Positions 33,024 to 41,248 of a DNA stretch of 52,059 nucleotides are shown here, one piece after another. The DNA is taken from assembly GCA_021797815.1 (NCBI GenBank), contig JAJZYZ010000012.1:1-52059 (forward strand). Direction: 5' to 3'. Position 1 is the stretch's first letter, and every line of letters starts with the position of its first letter. The notes under the pieces were generated by a model. It worked only from the letters and a program-made list of their open reading frames with translations. It was not told the DNA's origin and searched no databases. Source of the stretch: Bacillota bacterium (GTDB taxonomy: Bacteria > Bacillota > Sulfobacillia > Sulfobacillales > JAIMBI01). The position numbers and the translations under genes are program-made.

Positions 33024-33611
33024 ATGCGCCGCGTGACTTACTCGACGGCGGCCTCGCCGGATGGCCAGATTGCGGGCACGGATGGCGATTTTGGCTGGTC
33101 CGCGCCTGACGAGGAGGCCTTCCGGTTCCTTATTGACGAGGTGCCGGAGGTCGGGGTCCACCTCTTGGGACGACTCGTTTATGAAACGATGCCATGTTGG
33201 GAGGCCGCCCACCACAATCCCCCGCTGGACGAAACGGAGCGTGAGTGGGCGGCGGCCTGACATCCCCTTCCCCAGGTGGTGTTCGCCACCGGGTGGGGCA
33301 CGAGAACCGGTCGTACCCGGCGGCCTCCAGAAGCCTGGCGGACGAGATAGGACGGCTCCGGACCGGACCGGGCGAGGGCTCCATCGCGGTCGACGGCGCC
33401 ACGCAGGCGGCCGGGGCCGCCAGACCGAGCCTCATCGACAAGTACCGGGTCACGGTTTCGCAGCGGCTGTGGGCGGTGGCAGGCACTTCTCTCCCCGGCC
33501 CGGGCGCCGGGAGAGCCTCGACCTGGTGCGGATCCGGACGTTTGGCTCGTCGGGGAGCTGTTTCTCCGCTATCGCGTGGCGCGTTGGCCGGCTGCCCCGA
33601 CTGACCCCTGA
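33024..33611 (+). pseudogene. Dihydrofolate-reductase-like (RibD C-terminal domain) gene, frameshifted
   Basis: ATG 33024, 9 nt after GGAGG, begins MRRVTYSTAASPDGQIAG and reads through FGWSAPDEEAFRFL and GVHLLGRLVYETMPCWEAA, the first third of a DHFR/RibD_C family protein. A TGA at 33258 ends that frame. Homology resumes as QVVFATG in the same frame. It then shifts to another frame (SLADEIGRLRTGPGEGSIAVDG and LIDKYRVTV, about 33328-33500), to a third (LDLVRIRTFGSSG), and back to the first (GELFLRYRVAR) to a stop at 33609. The total span fits an intact gene of about 195 codons. At least one nonsense codon and several frameshifts make it a decayed gene, unless the assembly is locally poor. Confidence 0.8.
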
Positions 33612-33881
33612 GGGCGAGCGCCACGGCGGTTCCAAATCTGAGGGCGAACTATCCCCTTCCGTTCGCCGTGCGGGCACGACACGCGTCTTTCTGTTCCCCG
33701 GGAGTTTCTGCACGGCCCGAGACCCTTAACGTTACAGGCGCTGGCAACTCTGCCACGTCGCTCGGGGACTCTAACGCCGAGGCAATAAGTACACCAAGGT
33801 CGATCGACGGCCCCGGGGGGTAAGCGCCCGCCGTACGGAGCCCGGACCGAAGTTTGTGTGACTCGGGACATGACTGCCCGT

Positions 33882-34160
33882 TCAGCGCACCGCGTGGTCG
33901 GAACCGGCCCACCCGCTCCGCGCCTTCGTGCCGCCGAAGGAACCCTGGATGAACGGGAGCGGACTTACGGGCAGCATGTCCCGGTAGCGGGCCGTGAGCA
34001 CCTCGCGGGCGGCGGGCGGAAGACCAAGACGCATGAGCTCCCGGTCGAAGGCGCTCAGCCCCTGTCGGCGGAGCCAGAAGAACTCGGGCAGCACGAGGGC
34101 GAGTCGTCCGACCAGTCCCGCTGCCTGCCCCAGAATCCGCGCAACATCGCCGGCTCCCAC
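33882..34160 (-). CDS. Small helical protein of unknown function (second gene of a pair)
   Basis: A 92-residue predicted protein beginning GTG 34160, one base after the stop of the 94-residue gene. It has an amphipathic region (ARILGQAAGLVGRLALVLPEFFWLRRQ) and a FDRELMRLGLPPAAREVLTARYRDML helix, then a polar tail. I do not recognise a family. Codon use looks coding, and the tight spacing with its neighbour suggests co-translation. It could be membrane-associated through the LVGRLALVLPEFFWL stretch. The function is unknown. Confidence 0.5.
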   Translation of the reverse strand: MGAGDVARILGQAAGLVGRLALVLPEFFWLRRQGLSAFDRELMRLGLPPAAREVLTARYRDMLPVSPLPFIQGSFGGTKARSGWAGSDHAVR

Positions 34161-34161
34161 C

Positions 34162-34446
34162 TCACTCAGCGCCTCGCGACGGTCCCCGACGATTGCCGAA
34201 GTCCATCTGACCCATGAGGTCCTTGAAGGAGATCATGTAGTCGGTTGCCATCTTAAGCGCCATGTCGGTTGGTATGCCGGAGGCGACCAATTCCTTGTAA
34301 AGGGTTCCGACCGCGCGGCCCACGTTCCGGCCGGCCTCCTCCGAGTACACCGTCTTCAGGATATTGGTGATCATCTGCGGGAGCTTGGTGGTCACGGCGT
34401 CCAGAATCTCGCCAACCTCTTGCGCGTCCTCACTCATGTATGGCAT
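34162..34446 (-). CDS. Small helical protein of unknown function (first gene of a pair)
   Basis: A 94-residue predicted cytoplasmic protein. ATG 34446 is 7 nt from AAGGAG. It is nearly all helix: EDAQEVGEILDAVTTKLPQMITNILKTVYSEEAGRN, then VGTLYKELVASGIPTDMALKMATDYMISFKDLM. The pattern (SPEAGRNxGxAVxxxYKELVxxGIPxxxALxMxxxYM) looks like a conserved, uncharacterised Gram-positive family, but I cannot name it. It lies 28 nt downstream of the anti-sigma gene on the same strand and may be part of the sigma operon, perhaps as an effector. Confidence 0.6.
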   Translation of the reverse strand: MPYMSEDAQEVGEILDAVTTKLPQMITNILKTVYSEEAGRNVGRAVGTLYKELVASGIPTDMALKMATDYMISFKDLMGQMDFGNRRGPSRGAE

Positions 34447-34474
34447 CCGAGCACTCCTTTTCTTTCGGATCGAT

Positions 34475-34819
34475 CTAACCAGATGGAAAAGCGGCCGTGC
34501 GACGGCCAAGCCAGGCCACCACGTTTCTCATCACATCAAGAGGGAGTCCCACGGGCTCAAACGGCAGATGATGGATGGGTCTCATGGGCGCGATCCCGAC
34601 TTGAACCCGCTCCCAGACCGCGTCGAGGCGCGCGTCCTCTGACGGCAGCCTCGCCTCTTTCATCCCTCCATGAAAGACGGCCCACACCCTCAGCTCCTCC
34701 CGGCAGGAAGGGCAGCGGCTCAGGTGCTCCCACGTCGGTCGGCGATCGCCGGGGCCAAGCGACCCGCTTACGAGCCACGGAAGGTTGTCCCGCACCGTCG
34801 AGCACTTGTCAGTCGGCAT
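34475..34819 (-). CDS. ZAS-type anti-sigma factor
   Basis: A 114-residue protein with a zinc-binding anti-sigma domain: the motif HLSRCPSCREEL gives the HxxxCxxC of the ZAS family, preceded by a helix NLPWLVSGSLGPGDRRPTWE. I see no clear transmembrane segment after it, so it may be cytoplasmic and sense a redox or metal signal through the Zn-Cys site. Its ATG overlaps the sigma factor stop by 11 nt, the usual arrangement that keeps both products balanced. Confidence 0.82.
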   Translation of the reverse strand: MPTDKCSTVRDNLPWLVSGSLGPGDRRPTWEHLSRCPSCREELRVWAVFHGGMKEARLPSEDARLDAVWERVQVGIAPMRPIHHLPFEPVGLPLDVMRNVVAWLGRRTAAFPSG

Positions 34820-35429
34820 GCGTTCCCTCCCATTCCCGGACCATCTTTCGAAGTCGAAAAACCCGGCTCTTTACCGTCCCCACCGGTACATCGAGGAGGC
34901 GGGCCACGTCCCGATACCCGAGGTCGGCCCCAAACACCAGCTGCACCAGCTCGCGATCCGCCGGCGAGAGAGCCGCCAGGACCTCCGCGACCCGGGCCGC
35001 CTCGTACCCCGTCTGCGCCACGTCCGCCGTCTCCGGCCGCGGATCCTTCACCGGAATCTCCCGGTTTGTCCGCCAGTAGTCGCCGAGCTTGTGGCGTGCG
35101 ATCCCGAGAATCCAGGCAAGGGGAGCGGCCGGGCCCACATAACGCCCCGCGTCGCGCCAGACGGCTAGATAGGTGTCCTGCAGCAGGTCGGATAAAAGAG
35201 GGTGCGTCGCGCCGAGACTGGCCAGGTACCTCCCCACACTCGGCGCCGTTTCCCGATAGAGCGCCTCGAAGGCTTCATGACTCCCCGCCGCCACCTCTCG
35301 CAACCGCCGTGCCGTGGAGTCGCGGCTCCTGTCTGCGCCCGCACCCGGATCCGCCGACGGCACCCGATCACCCCGCTCTTCTCTATTGTCGAGAAAACAG
35401 CCGGCCCGGTTCACGTCCGGAGAAAACAT
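34809..35429 (-). CDS. ECF-type RNA polymerase sigma factor
   Basis: A 206-residue sigma-70 family member with regions 2 and 4 only. Region 2 spans FEALYRETAPSVGRYLASL to DLLQDTYLAVWRDAGRYVG and LAWILGIARHKLGDYWR. Region 4 is LSPADRELVQLVFGADLGYRDVARLLDVPVGTVKSRVFRLRKMV. ATG 35429 has AAGGA 4 nt upstream; the first 35 residues are polar and a later GTG could be the real start. It is divergent from the L,D-transpeptidase gene and co-translated with the anti-sigma factor, so cell-envelope stress control is an inviting inference. Confidence 0.9.
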   Translation of the reverse strand: MFSPDVNRAGCFLDNREERGDRVPSADPGAGADRSRDSTARRLREVAAGSHEAFEALYRETAPSVGRYLASLGATHPLLSDLLQDTYLAVWRDAGRYVGPAAPLAWILGIARHKLGDYWRTNREIPVKDPRPETADVAQTGYEAARVAEVLAALSPADRELVQLVFGADLGYRDVARLLDVPVGTVKSRVFRLRKMVREWEGTHAD

Positions 35430-35753
35430 CCGGTCCTTCTGTTCCAGGCCGAAGGCTCCATGGCTTCCAGGCGGCCGTTCTCTTCCGCGTGCATTAAGCC
35501 TTTTGTCGGCGGCTCAGGAACCAGGGCAGGCACTTCCCCACCGTGGCGGGGAGACGGCATCACCGGGGAATCTGCGCCTCTTTAACTGCCCCGGCCTGTC
35601 CCTTTTCCCCAGCGCGTCGGATCCTCGTGGATCTGTAAGAAGGTGCTCACCCTCTGGTTCTTTCCGACGAATATTGTCACTGAGTGCAATCTCCGGCGAC
35701 GCGCGTGCGTTAGATTGCATAGAGCATGGAATGCGTTGGGAATGGAGATGAGC
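35430..35753. other. Divergent control region between ECF sigma and L,D-transpeptidase genes
   Basis: About 320 bases without a gene. It contains the perfect inverted repeat at 35685-35719 (listed separately). A TTGTCA at 35675-35680 could be a -35, but no matching -10 lies at the right distance. ECF-dependent promoters could be hidden here; I do not see an obvious AAC...CGT pair. Confidence 0.4.
35685..35719. repeat. Perfect 8-bp inverted repeat upstream of the L,D-transpeptidase
   Basis: TGCAATCT (35685-35692) and AGATTGCA (35712-35719) are exact inverse copies with a 19-nt GC-rich spacer, 35-69 bases upstream of the start codon. The arms are AT-richer than the surroundings. It could bind a dimeric regulator or form a leader hairpin. 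Confidence 0.5.
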
Positions 35754-37367
35754 ATGACCCGGTATCAGCGTCTTCATCGTCCGAAGGTTGAGTCCGGCTA
35801 CCGTCGGCCCCTTGGACTTATCGGCCTGGCTGCCGTGGTCGTGGCAGCCGGCCTTTGGTTTGCCTGGCCGCGAATCTCCGTGCAGGCAAGCCGCACCGCG
35901 ATGCTGCGCGTCTCCTTGAGCGGCATTGCCGTCCATCTGCTTTCGGCAGGGGCGCTTACGCCTGACGGGGGAGCCGTGCCGCTGTCCCTGTCTAACGGCC
36001 GTCTGTGGCCGGCCCACCGGCTGGCCGCCGGCCGGTCCTATCGCATCCTGCTGACGGCTGAGGGACCCTTCGGCTGGCTCATCACCGACACGACCACGCT
36101 GAAAACCCCGGCCGTCCCTCACATTGCGTCGCATCGCGTGGCGGTCCCGATCGGTGAGGCAGTCACCCTTCACTGGTCAGCGCCGGTGGACATGGTGGCC
36201 ATTCAACAGCCCCGTCTGGCCGTAAAGCTCCCGAGGCCCGGCACGACCGTGTCCATCGGACGCCCGCTCACGTCCCCGGGTCTCAGCGGCTCCTGGAGCG
36301 TCACCGCCGACGCCCGCGGCTGGGAAATCCCACAGGCCGTGGGCACGGTGACGTGGCACACGGTTTCCTGGCTCACCGCCCGCACCACCGTGCCCGCCGC
36401 GCCCACTCTGGCCACCTCCGTTTTGACGGTGCACTGGTCCTCGCCGCTGTCCCGGCCCAATCTTGCTCACTGGCGGATGAGTCCATCCGTTCCCGGCCGT
36501 TGGACGCAGGTTTCATCCAGCTCCTTTACCTTTCACCCCAGCGGCAGCGGGGTGGCACCCGGCACGGCGGTGACGCTCAGCATCCCCGGAGGGTCCACGG
36601 GTCCCGTCTCCGTCGCCCACGCGTACCTGCGCCACACGCTTCATGTCTCCTGGACCACACCCCAGGCGACCACGCTGCGCTTGCAGCAGTGGCTCGCGGA
36701 GCTTGGCTATCTGCCGGTGTCCTGGACACCGGCACCGGGCAGTTCCCAGAGTCTCTCCTGGTCCTCCGCCTACTCGCCCCCGGCTGGCAGCTTCAGCTGG
36801 CGTTACCCGTCTGTCCCGGCGGCGCTGGCCGCTCTCTGGCAGCCCGGCCAGTGGAACGTCATGGTGCAGGGCGCCATGATGCACTTCGAGCATCATGCCG
36901 GCATTGCCCAGACCTCCGCTCCGACGGCCGCCGTCTGGCGTGCTCTCCGTCTCGCCGTCCTGGGCCACCAGGTCGTTACGACCGGGTACAGTTACACCTA
37001 CGTGTCGGAGACGCTGCCCGAACAACTCTGGCTCTGGCATGATGGCCGGATTGTGGTGCACACGCTGGTGAACACGGGCATCCCCGCCACCCCCACCTAT
37101 CTCGGCACCTATCCCGTGTATCAGAAGCTCCTGAACCAGACGATGCGGGGGGTGAACCCAAACGGCGTCCCTTACGCCGACGCGGTGCACTGGGTCAACT
37201 ACTTTTGGGGCAGCAATGCGGTCCACGGGTTCGTGCGGGCATCCTACGGATTTCCCCAGAGCCTCGGCTGCGTCGAGGTGCCTCTCACCGTGGCGGCGCA
37301 TATCTATGCTGAGCTGCCGTATGGGGCGCTCGTAACCGTGAAGCCACCGGGGTCAGGGCCGCTGTAA
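35754..37367 (+). CDS. Membrane-anchored L,D-transpeptidase (YkuD domain)
   Basis: A 537-residue cell-wall enzyme. An N-terminal membrane anchor lies at about residues 20-42 (GLIGLAAVVVAAGLWFAW). About 300 residues of beta-rich, Ser/Thr/Pro/Trp-rich Ig-like repeats follow (several VTLHWSAPVD-like and LTVHWSSPL-like segments). Then comes a peptidoglycan-binding-like helix pair (TTLRLQQWLAELGYLPVSW), and the YkuD catalytic domain with HGFVRASYGFPQSLGCVEVP (catalytic Cys506). It should form 3-3 peptidoglycan cross-links or attach proteins outside the membrane. ATG 35754 was chosen because GGAG is 6 nt upstream; ATG 35742 lacks a ribosome-binding site. Confidence 0.88.
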   Translation: MTRYQRLHRPKVESGYRRPLGLIGLAAVVVAAGLWFAWPRISVQASRTAMLRVSLSGIAVHLLSAGALTPDGGAVPLSLSNGRLWPAHRLAAGRSYRILLTAEGPFGWLITDTTTLKTPAVPHIASHRVAVPIGEAVTLHWSAPVDMVAIQQPRLAVKLPRPGTTVSIGRPLTSPGLSGSWSVTADARGWEIPQAVGTVTWHTVSWLTARTTVPAAPTLATSVLTVHWSSPLSRPNLAHWRMSPSVPGRWTQVSSSSFTFHPSGSGVAPGTAVTLSIPGGSTGPVSVAHAYLRHTLHVSWTTPQATTLRLQQWLAELGYLPVSWTPAPGSSQSLSWSSAYSPPAGSFSWRYPSVPAALAALWQPGQWNVMVQGAMMHFEHHAGIAQTSAPTAAVWRALRLAVLGHQVVTTGYSYTYVSETLPEQLWLWHDGRIVVHTLVNTGIPATPTYLGTYPVYQKLLNQTMRGVNPNGVPYADAVHWVNYFWGSNAVHGFVRASYGFPQSLGCVEVPLTVAAHIYAELPYGALVTVKPPGSGPL

Positions 37368-38066
37368 GCCAGTTGAGGCGGCGCGCGCGTCGTCCGACCC
37401 GTCCGTGGCATCGCGATCCCGCCTGGATCTTGCGTGACCATCATCCGGTGCCGTGAGGGCGCGGGAATCTGTGCTGACCGGCCTATAGTTCCACGCGGCC
37501 CCCAAAACCTGTGGTCCGCCGCGCACCACGGGAACGATCCGGTCAACATCTGGCGGATTCTCCGGAATGTCCCGGCTCGAGCGGTGAGAACTTAAGGCCG
37601 GGCACCCGGCTGGCGAACGACTTCCGGTGGCTGGCCCCCATGCCGTCGCGCCGTTTCGCCGAGCGGTCAAACGCGGGCGGGTGCGAGCGCCACGCTGACG
37701 CAGAACGGAGTGGGCCGCGCCTCCCGCGATAGTCCCCGTTTAGCCAGAACGATCCTCAACGGACGCCAGGAGCCGGGCTATGGCCAGATGGCGCCTGCCA
37801 CCTCCCCGCGCGTGAGGCTAACGACGAATGTCCGCGGCGCCGGGAAGGCTTCGGGCCGCGCCGACCCGTCAGGTGAGCGCCCGGCTGACCAAGAGTGGAG
37901 CGTCTCCTTCTGGGTCACCGCATGAGTACGGCGAGATCCACGCGGGGGTCGAGCAGACGCGAGGCCAAAAGCTGCCCCTCGGTCCATGGTCTTTGAGGGG
38001 TTCCCCGTCTGCCGACGGAACTACCTTCGGGACCCGTCGTCACTTGCTTCGCGCGAGCGGATGATC
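37368..38066. other. Long intergenic region, nothing recognised
   Basis: About 700 bases. Frames here are arginine-rich, short and without start signals. I find no riboswitch, tRNA, repeat longer than 8 bp or transposon remnant by eye. It might contain a lost gene, since such gaps are rare in this window. Confidence 0.4.
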
Positions 38067-38093
38067 TACATACTAGATTGACCTGTAATCTAG
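38044..38093 (+). promoter_or_regulatory. Promoter and palindromic operator of the arsR-MFS operon
   Basis: A -35 TTGCTT (38044-38049) and -10 TACATA (38067-38072) are 17 nt apart. Directly behind the -10, covering the expected start of transcription, is CTAGATT-GACCTGT-AATCTAG (38073-38093), a perfect 7-bp inverted repeat. It is well placed to be the autoregulatory operator of the ArsR-type regulator that starts at 38110. Confidence 0.7.
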
Positions 38094-38109
38094 ATTGGAA
38101 GTGTGCACG

Positions 38110-38610
38110 ATGGCACCGTCCCGCGCACGTCCGGTGGAGGAGGCCCAGGCTAAACTCCTCGCCAACCCGCTCCGGATCCGGATTCTGCACGCCCTGGTCG
38201 GCCGCGAACAGACGGCCGCTCAGGTTGCCGACGCTCTTCGCGAATCACGCGGCAACGTTCACTATCACATCCAGAAGCTTCATCAGGCCGGGCTCCTGAC
38301 GCTTTCGCGCACCGAGGCCAGCGGGGGGATACTCGAACGCTATTACCGGGCCGAGACGGCGCACTTCCGACTGTCCAATTCGGACGGATCCGGAGCCGGC
38401 TTCCGGACCGCTCGCGTAAGAACCTGGATCTCACGAACGCCCGGGGAGATCGCGTCTCTGATGGAGGCATTGACGGCGCTCCTGGGCACGTGGGAGGCAG
38501 CCCCTTCCACCGACCCGGAGCGGGCCCGGACCTGGGTCGTGGACCTCGCCATGACGCCCCAGCCTGACGATCAGGAATCGGAGAGCGAGAACCGCGATGG
38601 CGGGGTCTGA
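38110..38610 (+). CDS. ArsR-type winged-helix transcriptional regulator
   Basis: A 166-residue DNA-binding protein. The N-terminal helix-turn-helix reads LLANPLRIRILHALVGREQTAAQVADALRESRGNVHYHIQKLHQAGLL, the ArsR/PadR-like pattern with the NVHYHIxKL recognition helix. A beta wing follows (RTEASGGILERYYRAET). The C-terminal 70 residues are helical and could bind an effector; no metal-binding Cys pair is visible, so it is not a classical arsenic or zinc sensor. ATG 38110 lies 8 nt after GGAAG. The gene overlaps the MFS gene by 14 nt, so it probably controls that exporter. Confidence 0.88.
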   Translation: MAPSRARPVEEAQAKLLANPLRIRILHALVGREQTAAQVADALRESRGNVHYHIQKLHQAGLLTLSRTEASGGILERYYRAETAHFRLSNSDGSGAGFRTARVRTWISRTPGEIASLMEALTALLGTWEAAPSTDPERARTWVVDLAMTPQPDDQESESENRDGGV

Positions 38611-39820
38611 GCGCCGCGAGCTCGCCATCGTGCTGGCGGCGCTCGCCGCCGGGGCTCTCGGCCAGACTATGCTCCTCGTCGGGGTGAATGTTTTGGTGCT
38701 TCAGCGGACGCACTCGGCACCGGCCGTGGCCGCCTTATGGATAGTGCCGCAGGTGGCCCTTCTGGCCACGGGTTCGCTCGCGGGCCGGTACACCGATCGC
38801 TGGGATAAGCGCCGCACGCTGGCTTTCACGAACATCATCGCCGGGGCGGCGGTGCTGCTTTTGGTGGCCGCGGGGGGACGGGTCATCATTTACGGTGTCT
38901 TCGCTTTCGTGGCTGTACTGGGCGGCATGTTCCTAGCGGCGTTCAACCCCTACTTTCGCGAACTGGTCCCGCCGTCTCGGCGAGCACGGGCCAACGCCGT
39001 GAAAGGTGGATTTCAATATGGTTCGCTCGTACTGGGGCCGGCGCTGGCCGGTGTCCTTCTCATTCACGGTCGGCCCGACACCGTCATCGCGTGCGTGGCC
39101 GTTGCTCTCCTCTTATCGGGCGCACTTCTCCACTTCGCACCATCGTTGAGCGTGGCCGAAGCTGCGGGCGGCGCCGCGGAATCCCCATCCCCGACTTATC
39201 TCGGCGATCTGAAGATGGTGGCCGCGTTTCTGAAGGCTCGCCCCGTCACGGCCGGTGTGATGGCCAGCTCGGGCCTGCTCCTGGTCTTCGGCGCGGCGGC
39301 CGATGCCCAGGAAGTGGTGTTCGTCCACCGGGCGCTTCATCTGGGCGCCAGCGACTACGGGCTTCTCGTCAGCACGGCGGGTGTGGGTTACCTTGCCGGG
39401 GCCGGAGTGAGTTTTCTCGCCGCTTCAAGAACTCCCCTGCGCTGGCTTCTGGGCGTCGGCGAAGTGCTGGCCGCCCTTGGGTATCTGTTCTACGCCCTCT
39501 CCCATGGCTTCTTCCTGGCGGCTGCGGGCCTAACGGAGCTGGGCATGGCGCAGGCCGTCGCCAGCACGGGATACGGGACCTTTATACAGGGGGCCCTGCC
39601 GGTCTCCCAGATGGGCCGCATCACCGCCACCATGCGGTCAGTGTTCGCCGGCCTCACCATCCTGGTCACCCTCAGCGGCGGTTACATCGTGCAGGCGGTT
39701 GGTGTACGCCCGTGGATGGTGGGCGCCACCGCCGCCATGGTGCTGGCCGGGCTCGGGATGGCCGCGGTCTGTATGCTCCCGGCCGGGGTCGCCGAATTCC
39801 GGCGGGCGGCGGCCACCTAA
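38597..39820 (+). CDS. MFS exporter (macrolide/siderophore-efflux type)
   Basis: A 407-residue membrane protein with about 12 hydrophobic segments. Motif A is GRYTDRWDKRRTL after segment 2; the layout resembles the MFS_3 group (enterobactin/macrolide exporters). The ATG lies within the end of the regulator gene (14-nt overlap), giving coupled translation. Repression by the ArsR-type protein and release by the exported compound is the likely scheme. The substrate is unknown. Confidence 0.9.
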   Translation: MAGSERRELAIVLAALAAGALGQTMLLVGVNVLVLQRTHSAPAVAALWIVPQVALLATGSLAGRYTDRWDKRRTLAFTNIIAGAAVLLLVAAGGRVIIYGVFAFVAVLGGMFLAAFNPYFRELVPPSRRARANAVKGGFQYGSLVLGPALAGVLLIHGRPDTVIACVAVALLLSGALLHFAPSLSVAEAAGGAAESPSPTYLGDLKMVAAFLKARPVTAGVMASSGLLLVFGAAADAQEVVFVHRALHLGASDYGLLVSTAGVGYLAGAGVSFLAASRTPLRWLLGVGEVLAALGYLFYALSHGFFLAAAGLTELGMAQAVASTGYGTFIQGALPVSQMGRITATMRSVFAGLTILVTLSGGYIVQAVGVRPWMVGATAAMVLAGLGMAAVCMLPAGVAEFRRAAAT

Positions 39821-39870
39821 ACCGCGCCGCCCGCCTTGCACGGCCCGCGCTTTGCGCGGGTCGGTTTCCC

Positions 39871-40788
39871 TCACCGGGCCGGAACGGTGATCTCCTCGGA
39901 GACGGCCGCGTCTTTCAAGGCTTCGAGGATGCGCGCCACGTCCTCGTCCGACACCGCCGCCGCAGGACTGCGGGCGACGCCCGCCGGCCGGCCCTGCAGG
40001 GCGATGGCCGCCTTGGCCCGGGCGGGCATGTTCGGTCCGTCCACGGCCCGCCACATGCGGAGCAGCACGGGATGAAGGGCGCGGGCCGTGTCGTGCCGGC
40101 CGTCGCGGACCGCCTCCCACAGCTTCACAGACGTGCGGGGCAAGATGGTCAGGATGGCGGCGATGGCCCCGTGGGCACCGAGCGTGAATGAGGGATAGAG
40201 AAGGTCGTCCACCGCCGAGAAGATGCGCTTTTCAGGGGGCGCCGTAAGCAGCAGGTCGGCAAGCTTGTGAAGGTCGCCGCCACTTTGCTTGACACCCACC
40301 ACTCCCGGCACCTCGCGCATTACCCGCACCAGCACGGGCGCTTCCAGAAAGGCCCAGGGAATGACGTTGTAGATCATGATGGGCAGACCGCGGCCGGCCA
40401 CCGCCCGGTAATAGTTGACGGTCCCGTCCGCATCCGGCTTGAACAGATAATGAACCGGCGTCACCTGAAGCCCGTCCACGCCAACGTCCCGGACCGCGTC
40501 GGCGTACTCCAGCACCATCCGGGTGGAGTTTTGGATGATGCCCGAAATCACCGGCACCCGTCCTTGCACCTCGTGCACGACCACCTCCGCCACCCGGCGG
40601 GCTTCAGAGGCGGTAATGGCGGCTCCTTCACCGGTTGAGCCCGTCACGCAGAGTCCCTGCACGCCCGCGCCCAGGAGCGTGTCGACTTCCGCCCTTAAGG
40701 CGTCTTCGTCCAGTTCTTCACTATCTGGGTGAAACGGTGTCACCATGGGTGGGATGATGCCGGTCCATCCGGTGGGATCGTGGGACAT
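39871..40788 (-). CDS. Dihydrodipicolinate synthase / N-acetylneuraminate lyase family aldolase
   Basis: A 305-residue class I aldolase. Hallmarks are GIIPPMVTPFHPDSEELD, CVTGSTGEGAAIT, the catalytic Tyr140 in IMIYNVIP, and the Schiff-base Lys167 in VVGVKQSGGD. Pyruvate is the usual substrate or product. DapA, sialic acid lyase and 2-keto-3-deoxy-sugar-acid aldolase share this frame. Its neighbours NagA, NagK-like and SIS proteins favour a sugar-acid or sialic-acid role, but it is 460 bases downstream of that operon and may have its own promoter. ATG 40788 has AAGGGGG upstream. A longer frame to 40881 lacks support. Confidence 0.85.
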   Translation of the reverse strand: MSHDPTGWTGIIPPMVTPFHPDSEELDEDALRAEVDTLLGAGVQGLCVTGSTGEGAAITASEARRVAEVVVHEVQGRVPVISGIIQNSTRMVLEYADAVRDVGVDGLQVTPVHYLFKPDADGTVNYYRAVAGRGLPIMIYNVIPWAFLEAPVLVRVMREVPGVVGVKQSGGDLHKLADLLLTAPPEKRIFSAVDDLLYPSFTLGAHGAIAAILTILPRTSVKLWEAVRDGRHDTARALHPVLLRMWRAVDGPNMPARAKAAIALQGRPAGVARSPAAAVSDEDVARILEALKDAAVSEEITVPAR

Positions 40789-41248
40789 GCTATGACCCCC
40801 TTCGTCAACGAGCGCCGGCCGCAAAGGAACGGCGCGACCCAAAACTCGGGAGAAACTGCGAGAACGACGCCATTGTGCCACAGCCAGGAGCGCTTCCCCG
40901 GCCCGGTTGCCCGACTGCGGTCTAATTTTGCTCGACTGGCGCGCCGAAAGAGTCTGAACTGGGAACGACCGCGCCGCGCATCGTCGCCGCTCGCGGGCGC
41001 CTGCGGCATAACCCCAGGGCGTGGGCAGCCGGCGGCGGGCAGCGAGGTTGGGCCAGTCTAGACGTCGAGACCTCTTGCTCTACGACGAGCCCGCTACGTG
41101 CACCGGTCCCTGCACCCGGCCGTGTCCCCTGTCCTGCGTCGTCACGGCATCTTCACTCCATCTTCACGCTGCCCTTCGGAGAACGAAGATGGGGCCGCCT
41201 CAGGAACCTGACGCTCCGGGCCTCGGGTCCCGGGTACGGCCGCGACTT
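40789..41248. other. Intergenic region, nothing recognised
   Basis: About 460 bases between two minus-strand genes. No gene, repeat of note, or riboswitch is visible; the frames present are shadow-like. Promoter elements for the aldolase gene are probably here but not identified. Confidence 0.4.

Noticed and set aside
33024-33260. TGA at 33258 in the DHFR-like gene as another selenocysteine codon
   Set aside because: The downstream homology jumps between frames, so the gene is decayed; the TGA does not replace a conserved Cys.
37368-38066. Possible lost gene in the 700-base gap
   Set aside because: No frame shows a domain or start signal, and I could not match any fragment to a known family.
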